From Actinomadura hallensis (GTDB taxonomy: Bacteria; Actinomycetota; Actinomycetes; Streptosporangiales; Streptosporangiaceae), in contig NZ_VFPO01000001.1 of the NCBI RefSeq assembly GCF_006716765.1, forward strand, positions 5,580,001 through 5,644,000: a DNA stretch of 64,000 bases. Direction: 5' to 3'. The notes under the pieces are model-generated. The model saw only the letters and a program-made list of their open reading frames with translations. It searched no databases and had not been told where the DNA came from. This document shows, one piece after another, positions 34,851 through 43,049 of the stretch (positions within the stretch are counted from its first letter, which is position 1; each line of letters opens with the position of its first letter). A program made the position numbers and the translations under genes.

Positions 34851-35150
34851 CAGCACCCTCAAGAAGCGGCTGCCGGACGGCTCCGCGCCGACCCGACGGC
34901 ATCCAGGATCACAACCTAGGCCACAAGGTAGACCGGGTCCTCACCCCACACCCCCGCCCCGACCCCTACCGCCGAGATCGCACCCGAAGCCCCCCCGAGC
35001 GGAGCGGAACCCCAATCGCACAGCAACCGCCCGCCGAGGGATGAAGCGCCCAGCGCCCGCAGCCAGGGCGTTACAGAAATAACCCCCGAAGCATTGCTTG
35101 CGGTAGGCCCGAGGACCTTCCCCAAGCAATGACCACCCCGCGGAACCGCC

Positions 35151-35386
35151 GCGATCGCGCCCAGAGGCAGGTTTCGAGCCTGCAAGAAAACCTGATCGCG
35201 CAGCGAGCCCCTGGGCGAGCCGAAGCGATACACCGACCGCACCCGGCGCAACCCACGCCCGCGACAACCTCAGCCCGCACCGCAGCCCCGCACCGACCTT
35301 GACGCCTGCGATCGCGTCCGAAGGCAGGTTCGAGCGAAGCGAGAACCTGATCGCGCAGCGAGCCTCTGGGCGAGTCGGAGCGATGC
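35151..35386. repeat. Two copies of an approximately 80-bp structured direct repeat
   Basis: Copy A spans about 35151-35230 and copy B about 35308-35386. Both begin GCGATCGCG and carry CAGGTT(T/C), a loop, then (A/G)AACCTG followed by a nearly identical GATCGCGCAGCGAGCC half. The stem in A is CAGGTTT/AAACCTG (35168-35174, 35188-35194). In B it is CAGGTTC/GAACCTG (35325-35331, 35343-35349). The last base pair changes from T-A to C-G, a compensatory change that supports a conserved hairpin. Confidence 0.75.
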
Positions 35387-35471
35387 AGCGATCGCGCGCA
35401 GTGCCCGTTGAAGGAAGGCGCTCCAGCGCCTGACGCCGAGGGCACTGCAATGAACACAGCAGCGATCGCGC

Positions 35472-35519
35472 GCGTTGTTGTGGGTCCGGGCGCCCCAGCG
35501 CCCGGACCCACAACAACGC
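35472..35519. terminator. 22-bp perfect hairpin after ahcY
   Basis: The left arm 35472-35493 and right arm 35498-35519 are exact reverse complements (GCGTTGTTGTGGGTCCGGGCGC on the left) with a 4-nt loop CCCA. It lies 8 nt past the stop codon of the leftward ahcY gene. There is no U-tract. It probably ends transcription or protects the 3' end. Confidence 0.75.
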
Positions 35520-35527
35520 AATCAAAC

Positions 35528-36958
<1,431 letters not shown>

Positions 36959-37163
36959 GCTTGCGTTGCTCCTTGGTGGTGGTGGCGGCCCGCGGGTGCG
37001 GTTCGGTCCGCGCCTCTGGTGATCGATGCTCGGTGACGCGTGATCGGTCGGGTGCGCGGCCGGGCGGCGTGCCGTCCGCGGTGGCTCGGCGCCCGTGCGG
37101 CGCCGGCGTCCTCGCCGTGAGTCTACGGTCGGGGGGTACCCGCTGGCACGCCCGGAGGCGACT

Positions 37164-37185
37164 TTCTGACACTGATTTGTCAGAA
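37164..37185. promoter_or_regulatory. Inverted-repeat operator candidate upstream of merR
   Basis: TTCTGACA (37164-37171) and TGTCAGAA (37178-37185) form a perfect 8-bp inverted repeat with a 6-nt spacer. It lies 8 bp before the MerR-type gene and between it and the divergent ahcY. MerR-family proteins bind such dyads, so autoregulation, and possibly control of ahcY, is likely. Confidence 0.65.
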
Positions 37186-37193
37186 TTGGCGGC

Positions 37194-37553
37194 ATGCGCA
37201 TCACGGAGGCCGCCCGGCGGCTCGGCACCTCGCCCCGCATGCTCCGCTACCGCGAGCAGCTCGGGCTGCTGCCCGCGACCCGGGAGGCGGTGTCCAGGAG
37301 CGGCCGCGGGGGCGGTCACCGCCAGTTCGGCGAGGCCGAGCTCCGCGCCGTCGCCCTGGCCCTGGCGCTGGAGAAGCGTTACGACATCGGCCCGTCCGAG
37401 CTGGCGTTCGGGCTGCGCGTCCTCGCCGAGCCCCAGGTGCAGGCGCATGTGCGGGAGCTGGGCGAGCGCATCGGGCGCCTGTCCGCGCCCCCGGCCCGCG
37501 CCCTCGACTTCGAGAAGGAGAAGGCCATGCGCCTCCTCCGCCGCCGCCCGTAG
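37194..37553 (+). CDS. MerR-family transcriptional regulator
   Basis: This 119-residue protein has an N-terminal MerR winged helix (MRITEAARRLGTSPRMLRYR, EQLGLLPATREA, HRQFGEAELRAVALALALEK) and a short helical C-terminus for dimerisation (VQAHVRELGERIGRL). There is no cysteine, so it is not a metal or thiol sensor of the classic type. The short effector region suggests either a ligand-free activator or partner-dependent sensing. It is divergent from ahcY across a clear dyad. Confidence 0.88.
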   Translation: MRITEAARRLGTSPRMLRYREQLGLLPATREAVSRSGRGGGHRQFGEAELRAVALALALEKRYDIGPSELAFGLRVLAEPQVQAHVRELGERIGRLSAPPARALDFEKEKAMRLLRRRP

Positions 37554-37612
37554 CCCCGTTCTCGCCCCAGTGGACCCGGTTCGCGGGCCCCGGCCGGGCA
37601 CGCGAGCGCGTT

Positions 37613-37656
37613 ACCTGGCGGTGAGGCGACGCCGGAGGCGAGCCTCACCGCCAGGT
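37613..37656. terminator. 15-bp hairpin between convergent merR and response regulator genes
   Basis: ACCTGGCGGTGAGGC (37613-37627) pairs exactly with GCCTCACCGCCAGGT (37642-37656) across a 14-nt loop. It is 60 nt past the merR stop and could stop transcription in both directions. There is no U-tract. Confidence 0.6.
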
Positions 37657-37699
37657 CGCGAAGCGATGCGGCGCTCGCACAGGAACGGTCACGGAGCGA

Positions 37700-37780
37700 G
37701 CCGCCCGGCGAGCGGAGTGGGCCGTTGCTGCGTAAGCACAGCCGCCGGGCGAGCGGAGTGGGCCGTACTGCGTGAGCACA
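37700..37780. repeat. Tandem pair of approximately 40-bp direct repeats
   Basis: Copy 1 (37700-37740) and copy 2 (37741-37780) share GCGAGCGGAGTGGGCCGT followed by CTGCGT(A/G)AGCACA, with a few substitutions and a 1-nt length difference. They lie just before the stop of the leftward response regulator gene (37789). The function is unknown. Confidence 0.75.
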
Positions 37781-37788
37781 GCCCGCGA

Positions 37789-38460
37789 TCAACACGCGTT
37801 CTCGCCGGGGACGACGACGCCGGACTCGTAGGCGAGCATGACGGCCTGGGCGCGGTCGCGGAGGCCCAGTTTGGTGAAGACCCGCGCGACGTGCGTCTTG
37901 ACGGTGTGCTCGCTGACCACGAGGCGTTCCGCGATCTCGGCGTTGGACAGGCCGCCCGCGATCAGGACGAGGACCTCCGTCTCCCGGGCCGTCAGCGTGG
38001 ACAGTTCCGACGGCGGCCGCGGGCGGTTGCGCCGCTGCCTGGTGAACTCGCGGATGAGACGCCCGGTGACCTGCGGGGCGAGCAGCGAGTCGCCGCGCGC
38101 CACGATCCGGACGGCGGAGACCAGCTCGTCGGCCGTGGCGTCCTTCAGCAGGAAGCCGCTCGCGCCGACCGCGAGCGCCTCGTAGACGTACTCGTCCACG
38201 TCGAACGTGGTCAGCACCAGGACCCGGACGCCCTCCGATCCGGGCAGGGAGAGGATGCGGCGGGTCGCCTCGATGCCGTCCATGCCGGGCATCCGGATGT
38301 CCATGACGACGACGTCGGGACGGTTGCGCTCGGCGATCCGGACGGCCTCGCGCCCGTCTCCGGCCTCGCCGACGACGGTGATGTCGTCCTGCGCGTCGAG
38401 CAGGGCCGCGAACCCCGCCCGCACGATCGTCTGGTCGTCGACGATCAGTACCTTGATCAC
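37789..38460 (-). CDS. Two-component response regulator, NarL/LuxR family
   Basis: This 223-residue protein starts at GTG 38460. The receiver domain has D8/D9, the phosphoacceptor D54 in VVVMDIRMPGMDG, T87-type TTFD and K in FLLKDA. The C-terminal LuxR HTH is LTARETEVLVLIAGGLSNAEIAERL with VKTHVARVFTKLGLRDRAQ (each shown in part). It pairs with the histidine kinase gene 54 bp upstream. Targets are unknown, and neighbouring CDF transport and ahcY/merR genes are only positional candidates. Confidence 0.93.
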   Translation of the reverse strand: MIKVLIVDDQTIVRAGFAALLDAQDDITVVGEAGDGREAVRIAERNRPDVVVMDIRMPGMDGIEATRRILSLPGSEGVRVLVLTTFDVDEYVYEALAVGASGFLLKDATADELVSAVRIVARGDSLLAPQVTGRLIREFTRQRRNRPRPPSELSTLTARETEVLVLIAGGLSNAEIAERLVVSEHTVKTHVARVFTKLGLRDRAQAVMLAYESGVVVPGENAC

Positions 38461-38514
38461 GCCTGCCGCCCCCCGTGAAGGCGCCGCCCGCGGCGCCGCT
38501 CCCGGTGACGGGGA

Positions 38515-40191
38515 TCAGCGGCCGCCGGGGGGCGCCTCCGGACCGTGTCCACGCGTGGAACTCCCCTCGCTCGTCAGCGGAAGCTCGGCCTCCACCAGGA
38601 ACCCGCCCTCGGCGGCGGGGCCGGCGGAGAACCGCCCGCCCAGCATCGTCGCACGTTCCCGCATTCCGACGAGCCCGTGCCCGCCGGCGGGGCCGGGCGT
38701 CTCCAGGCGGGTGCGTCCCGCGTCCGCGGCCGCCGGGCCCGCAGGGTCGTCCAGTATCGCGGTACGGCCTGCGGGGTCGTCGCGGTTCAGCACCCTGGTC
38801 GGCGCGGACGGGTCGTGGCCCGGGGAGGCCGGGGAGGCCGGGGATCCGTCGTCGCGGACGCGGACGGCCAGCCGGTCCGGCAGGAACGTCAGCTCGACGC
38901 GCACCTCGGCGCCGGGCGCGTGCCGCCGGGCGTTCGTCAGCGCCTCCTGCACGATCCGGTACGCCGACAGCTCCACCGTCGTGGACAGCGCGCGCGGCTC
39001 CCCCCGCACGGCGAGGTCGACGCGGCCGCCGGCGCCGCGGTGCTGCTCGATGAGGTCGGGGAGCCGGTCCAGGCGCGGCTGCGGGGAGTTGCCGCCGTCC
39101 TCGTCCGGGGCGGCGTCGGCGCGCAGCACGCTGAGCAGCCGCCGCATCTCCACCAGCGCGTCCCGCGCCGTCCTGGCGATCTCGGCGTAGCCGGCGCGGG
39201 CCTCGGGCGACAGGTTCTCCATCGTGTAGGGGGCCGTCTCCGCCTGCACCGCGATCATGGACACGGAGTGCGCGACGACGTCGTGGAGTTCGCGGGCGAT
39301 GCGGGCGCGCTCGCGCATCACCGCCTGCTCCCGCTGGACGGCGGTGAGCCGGGTGAGGGTCTCGTTGGTGCGTTCGGCGGCCTCGGCCTCGGTGCGTCCG
39401 GCCGACTCCACGACGCGGCGCGCGTCCCCGAGGCCGATCGCGGCCAGGACGGCGATGAAGGCGGCCGGCCACGGGATCTCGTCGAGGCTGCCCGCCGCGA
39501 GGTAGACGACGGCGAGCGTGGCGACGCTGCCGACCGTGAGGACGCCGGTGGACTGGCGGTCCAGCTGACGTCCCAGCGCGTACAGGGTGTAGAGGGCCGC
39601 GAAGCCGGTGGTGACGAGCAGGGCCTCGCCGGTGAGCAGGTTCGCCGCGACGGCGCCGAGCACCACGGCCGCGACGGGGCGCAGGTTCTCGCGACGCCAG
39701 ACGAGCGGGAGCGTCGCGGCGACCGCGAACCCGCCCGCGAGGCTGACGGGCGACTCGGCGCGGGGCGCCAGTTCGGCGAGGGCGGCGACGGTGAGGGCGA
39801 GCCCGGTCAGCGGGGCGAAGTACCAGGAGGCGGCGAACTCCCGCCACGCGCCGATCCAGCGGGGCAGCGGCGCGGTCGCGTCCGCCGGGCCCGCGGGCGC
39901 GCCGGGTCCGCCGGGTCCGGGCATGCCGGGAGCACCGGGCGGGCCTGGCATGCCGGGGGCGCCGGGCATGCCGGGCGGGCCGGGGGGCGGCTGGCGTCCC
40001 ACGCCGTTCAGCCGCGCCGCCAGCTTCACGGCGAGCGGCCGCAGCAGGGTTCCGATGCCGGTGAGGATCCACAGCAGCAGCTGCCCGACGCCCGCCACGA
40101 TCCGGCCGGACAGCCGCCACGCGTGATGCGCCAGGGCTGGGCCGAACCCCGCGGGATCGGGTCCGGTCCGGGTCTTGTCGTCGGTGGTCAC
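38515..40191 (-). CDS. Sensor histidine kinase (NarL-type, HisKA_3) with collagen-like segment
   Basis: This 558-residue protein starts at GTG 40191. Residues 1-66 include one hydrophobic stretch. Residues about 68-105 are collagen-like G-x-y triplets (PPGMPGAPGMPGPPGAPGM). About five membrane helices follow (residues 125-255). The phosphoacceptor H303 sits in ARIARELHDVVAHSVSMI, then the HATPase N-box YRIVQEALTNARRHAPG. Between RVRDDGS and GGHGLVGMRERATMLGGRF there is an unusual insertion of about 50 residues rich in Pro, Ala, Asp and Thr. The signal is unknown, and most sensing probably occurs through the membrane region. Confidence 0.88.
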   Translation of the reverse strand: MTTDDKTRTGPDPAGFGPALAHHAWRLSGRIVAGVGQLLLWILTGIGTLLRPLAVKLAARLNGVGRQPPPGPPGMPGAPGMPGPPGAPGMPGPGGPGAPAGPADATAPLPRWIGAWREFAASWYFAPLTGLALTVAALAELAPRAESPVSLAGGFAVAATLPLVWRRENLRPVAAVVLGAVAANLLTGEALLVTTGFAALYTLYALGRQLDRQSTGVLTVGSVATLAVVYLAAGSLDEIPWPAAFIAVLAAIGLGDARRVVESAGRTEAEAAERTNETLTRLTAVQREQAVMRERARIARELHDVVAHSVSMIAVQAETAPYTMENLSPEARAGYAEIARTARDALVEMRRLLSVLRADAAPDEDGGNSPQPRLDRLPDLIEQHRGAGGRVDLAVRGEPRALSTTVELSAYRIVQEALTNARRHAPGAEVRVELTFLPDRLAVRVRDDGSPASPASPGHDPSAPTRVLNRDDPAGRTAILDDPAGPAAADAGRTRLETPGPAGGHGLVGMRERATMLGGRFSAGPAAEGGFLVEAELPLTSEGSSTRGHGPEAPPGGR

Positions 40192-40333
40192 CGTTCAATA
40201 CTGGCCTTCCGCGGCGCGCGATCGCCTCACCGCGCGGATGTATGGGGGCGGGCCGGATCCGCCTGGAGTACCACCCGATGTCCCTCCCTGAGGGGGACGT
40301 GTCGCGGACCAGCGCGAACGTAGTGTCTTACCC

Positions 40334-40525
40334 GTGGCCGCAACGGCCGCCGCCGACGCAGGGGGTTCGGCGGGGGTCGCCGCGGTCGCGCCGAACCGCC
40401 CGGTTTCAGGGGTCCGGGCGGAGACATGGGAAGCACCTCGCCGGACGGCCGCGGCACGCCTCGTCCGAGGCGCTCGCCGGTCTCGCCTGGGCTGGGGCGC
40501 CGGCACGGCGGCGGCCGCCCGGTGA
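40334..40525 (+). CDS. Doubtful 63-codon small ORF
   Basis: A GTG at 40334 is preceded at 7 nt by TAGTGT (40321-40326), the same leaderless-type arrangement seen at real genes in this window. The product would be Ala/Arg-rich (AATAAADAGGSAGVAAVAP at the start) and matches nothing I know. Third-position GC is not as strong as in real neighbours towards the end, so it may be chance. Confidence 0.22.
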   Translation: MAATAAADAGGSAGVAAVAPNRPVSGVRAETWEAPRRTAAARLVRGARRSRLGWGAGTAAAAR

Positions 40526-40540
40526 GGGGCCCCGCTCCGC

Positions 40541-40567
40541 CCCGGCCGCCCGCGGAGGGCGGCCGGG
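40541..40567 (-). terminator. Terminator-like hairpin after the CDF transporter gene
   Basis: CCCGGCCGCCC (40541-40551) pairs exactly with GGGCGGCCGGG (40557-40567) around a 5-nt loop. It is 24 nt past the stop of the leftward cation transporter gene and has no U-tract. Confidence 0.6.
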
Positions 40568-40590
40568 CGGGAACGTCGTGCCGCCTACGC

Positions 40591-41586
40591 CTACGCCTTC
40601 CCCGTCTCCGTGCTCTCAGGCTCCGCGTTCTCGGGCTCCGCGTTCTCCGGGGCCTGCGCGGGAGCCGGGACGGCGGCGGGCTCGCTCAGCGCCGGCTCCA
40701 GGTAGATCATCTTCGCCTCGGGGAACTGGGCGCGGACCCTCGCCTCGGCGGCGTCGATGCCCCGGGCCACGTCCGCGGCCGTGTCGTCGTGGTGGACGGC
40801 GATCTTCGCGGCGATCAGCAGCTCGTCCGGCCCCATGTACTGCGTCCGGATGTGGACGAGGTGGTCGACCTGCTCCACCGACTCCAGCGCCTCGACGATC
40901 CGCCGCTCGGTGTCGGGGTCGGCGCCCTCGCCGATCAGCAGGCTCTTGGTCTCGATCGCCAGGATCGCGGCGATCACGGCGAGCAGCAGGCCGATCGCCA
41001 CGGTGCCGACGCCGTCCCACACGCCGTCGCCGGTCACCACGGCCATCGTGACGCCGAACAGGGCGAGGCACAGGCCGACGAGGGCGGCGAGGTCCTCCAG
41101 CAGCACGACCGGGAGCTCGGGAGCCTTCGCGTGGCGGATGAACGACCACCAGGACCGGTCGCCGCGGACCTGGTTGGACTCCTTGATCGCCGTGCGGAAC
41201 GAGAAGAGCTCCATGACGATCGCCGCGATCAGCACGCCGAAGGCCCAGCCCGCCGACGTGAGCTCCTCCGGGTGGGAGATCTTGTGGTAGCCCTCGTAGA
41301 GCGAGAACACCGCGCCGACCGTGAACAGGACGACCGCGACGACGAAGGCGTAGAAGTAGCGTTCGCGCCCGTAGCCGAACTGGTGCTGCTGCGTCCGCCC
41401 GCGCCGGGAGCGTCTGCCGCCCACCAGCAGCAGCCCCTGGTTCCCCGAGTCCGCCACCGAGTGGATGGACTCGGCGAGCATCGACGACGAACCCGTGAAC
41501 ACGAACGCGACGAACTTCGACACCGCGATTCCGAGATTGGCGGCCAACGCGGCCACAATGGCCTTTGTCCCGCCTTCAGCACTCAT
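40591..41586 (-). CDS. Cation diffusion facilitator family transporter
   Basis: This 331-residue protein has six membrane helices and a cytoplasmic C-terminal dimer domain. The metal site in helix 2 is AESIHSVADSGNQG (H and D four residues apart). Helix 5 has LLEDLAALVGLCLALFG. The C-terminal domain carries RIVEALESVEQVDHLVHIRTQ and the usual alpha-beta fold, then a Glu/Pro-rich tail. The pattern resembles the ZnT9-like bacterial CDF group. It probably exports Zn2+ or another divalent ion. ATG 41586 overlaps the stop of the SIS-domain gene by 4 nt, so the two are co-translated. Confidence 0.9.
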   Translation of the reverse strand: MSAEGGTKAIVAALAANLGIAVSKFVAFVFTGSSSMLAESIHSVADSGNQGLLLVGGRRSRRGRTQQHQFGYGRERYFYAFVVAVVLFTVGAVFSLYEGYHKISHPEELTSAGWAFGVLIAAIVMELFSFRTAIKESNQVRGDRSWWSFIRHAKAPELPVVLLEDLAALVGLCLALFGVTMAVVTGDGVWDGVGTVAIGLLLAVIAAILAIETKSLLIGEGADPDTERRIVEALESVEQVDHLVHIRTQYMGPDELLIAAKIAVHHDDTAADVARGIDAAEARVRAQFPEAKMIYLEPALSEPAAVPAPAQAPENAEPENAEPESTETGKA

Positions 41587-42755
41587 CTCTGGGAAACCCT
41601 CGTCTTGAGTTCTTGAACGGCAGGCACCGGAGTGGGGTCCACGCCCAGCGCGATAGCCAAGTAAACCGTGACGTAGTCCGCCAGCGCGATGAGTGCGGCG
41701 ATTCTTTCCAGCGGATGCTCGCCTTCGGCGGGGATCTCGGTGACGGCCACGCCGCGGTCGCGGGCCATCTCCGTGGCCGCCTCGCGAAGCCTTCGCGCCC
41801 GCGGGTGCTCCTCCACGTCCCGCATGACCACGAGGTGAAGCCCGTGCTCGGGATCGTCCGCCCGGTCGCGGAAGAAGTCGTCCTCGTCGAAGGTCCGCCC
41901 GGACGACGATCCGCCCGGACCGGGCAATGAGCCGCCGCGGGCGAAATGGCCGTCGAACGCCGCCAACTGGTTGTGGACGGCCTCGGGGATCTCGCCGAAG
42001 ACACCCGGGTACCCGGCGTTCTCGTTCAGCTGGGAGCACATCCGGTAGGCCGCCGTCGCCGCCGGCGGGGAGGAGCCCCACACCATCGGCACGTCGCCGG
42101 CGAGGTCGAGCGCGATCCGCTTGGCGGGGTTGAGGAACGGCTCGCTGGACGGGCGGCACCGGTGCGCGACGTCCTCCAGCACGGCCGCGGTCGACTCCAG
42201 CACCGCGTCCGGCACGTGCGCCAGGCCCAGTGTGCGCGCCGCGACGACCAGCGGGATCGAGAGGCCCCACAGCATGGCGCGCGGCTGCCCCACCGCCCGC
42301 ACGGGGACGAACAGCCCGCGGCTCCGCTCCGCCAGCGACGCGAGCGGCGAGTCCGCGGCGCCGACGCACAGGAGCCGGCACCCGCGCCGGGCCGCCTCGG
42401 CGGCGACCTCCAGGGTCTCCTCCGTCTCCCCGGAGGAGGACACCGCGATCACCAGGTCGGCGGCGCCGACCCAGCCCGGCAGCCGGTACCCGCGCACCGT
42501 CGACACCGGCACGGGGCAGCCGACGCCGCACACGGCGGCGAGGACGTCCCCGGCCAGGGCCGAGGCGCCCACCCCGGCGACCACGACCGCCCGGGGCCGG
42601 CCGTCCTCGGCGAGCGCGGCGACCCCCGCCTCCGCGGCGGTGCGCTGCGCCTCCCGGACCTGGGCGCCGGACGAGGCGACCTGCCGCAGCATTCCGCCGG
42701 GGTCGGCGGCCTCGGCGGCTGCCGCGTCGTCCAGCCGTGAAGGGTCGACGCTCAC
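41583..42755 (-). CDS. SIS-domain sugar-phosphate isomerase (PGI/PMI-like)
   Basis: This 390-residue protein (GTG 42755) has a SIS domain with AVVVAGVGASALAGDVLAAV and VIAVSSSGETEETLEVA, the phosphosugar-binding Ser loop. The C-terminal bifunctional phosphoglucose/phosphomannose isomerase region includes CSQLNENAGYPGVFGEIPEAVHNQLAAF (in part), with the catalytic-type Glu and His. The gene at this place in other actinobacteria is annotated as a mannose-6-phosphate isomerase-like protein. Together with the phosphomannomutase upstream it can feed fructose-6-phosphate into mannose-1-phosphate. Confidence 0.85.
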   Translation of the reverse strand: MSVDPSRLDDAAAAEAADPGGMLRQVASSGAQVREAQRTAAEAGVAALAEDGRPRAVVVAGVGASALAGDVLAAVCGVGCPVPVSTVRGYRLPGWVGAADLVIAVSSSGETEETLEVAAEAARRGCRLLCVGAADSPLASLAERSRGLFVPVRAVGQPRAMLWGLSIPLVVAARTLGLAHVPDAVLESTAAVLEDVAHRCRPSSEPFLNPAKRIALDLAGDVPMVWGSSPPAATAAYRMCSQLNENAGYPGVFGEIPEAVHNQLAAFDGHFARGGSLPGPGGSSSGRTFDEDDFFRDRADDPEHGLHLVVMRDVEEHPRARRLREAATEMARDRGVAVTEIPAEGEHPLERIAALIALADYVTVYLAIALGVDPTPVPAVQELKTRVSQR

Positions 42756-42792
42756 GACGGTCCCGCCTCCGCCCCGCGGGTCGAGGCGCGGC

Positions 42793-42975
42793 TCACGGGG
42801 CGGGGGTCCGCGCCTCGTCGATGAGGAGGACGGCGATGTCGTCGCGGACGGGGTAGGCGTAGCCGCAGGAGCCGGTGCACACCAGCTCCGACGCGGCGTC
42901 GTCGGCGCGGAGCCCGCCGCCGCAGTTGGGGCAGGCGAGGACTTCCAGGAGCCACGAGTCGAATTTCAGCGTCAT
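42793..42975 (-). CDS. Trm112-like small zinc-finger protein
   Basis: This 60-residue protein from ATG 42975 has a Trm112/UPF0434-type zinc knuckle: C15-P-N-C18 and C33...C37, followed by YAYPVRDDIAVLLIDEAR. Proteins of this type in bacteria are thought to act as partners or stabilisers of other enzymes, including methyltransferases. It lies between the phosphomannomutase and the SIS isomerase in what looks like one operon. GGGAAG lies about 10 nt upstream of the start. Confidence 0.88.
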   Translation of the reverse strand: MTLKFDSWLLEVLACPNCGGGLRADDAASELVCTGSCGYAYPVRDDIAVLLIDEARTPAP

Positions 42976-43049
42976 GGCAGCGTCACTTCCCTCAGCAGTC
43001 GCGTTCCGGCCGGTCACTTCTCCCCGGACCCGTCACTTCCCGGACCGGG

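Larger units (their letters stand above)
34851..35527. other. 677-bp intergenic region rich in repeats and hairpins
   Basis: No gene is recognisable on either strand. The region lies between the two SAH hydrolase genes. It holds an 8-bp inverted repeat CATTGCTT/AAGCAATG (35092-35099, 35124-35131), two copies of an approximately 80-bp structured repeat (35151-35386), a nested dyad GCAGTGCCC...GGGCACTGC (35398-35406, 35440-35448) with AGGCGCT/AGCGCCT inside, and a 22-bp perfect hairpin (35472-35519). GCGATCGC palindromes recur four times. The promoter of the short SAHase should lie near 34860-34920. Confidence 0.7.
40192..40590. other. 399-bp region upstream of the histidine kinase
   Basis: It contains the kinase promoter (CAGTAT lies 6 nt before GTG 40191 on the minus strand), a doubtful small ORF at 40334-40525 and a terminator-like hairpin for the CDF gene. 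Nothing else is recognisable. Confidence 0.4.

Noticed and set aside
35165..35196. tRNA-like T arm (GCAGGTTTCGAGCCTGC)
   Set aside because: The local stem resembles a T arm, but no acceptor, D or anticodon arms are present, and the second repeat copy does not keep it.
34851..35527. GCGATCGC palindromes as HIP1 elements
   Set aside because: They occur here because they are part of the local repeats; HIP1 is a cyanobacterial feature and is not enriched in the rest of the window.
36959..37193. SAH riboswitch upstream of ahcY
   Set aside because: I looked for the conserved SAH riboswitch core in the ahcY leader and did not see it; a MerR-type dyad is there instead.
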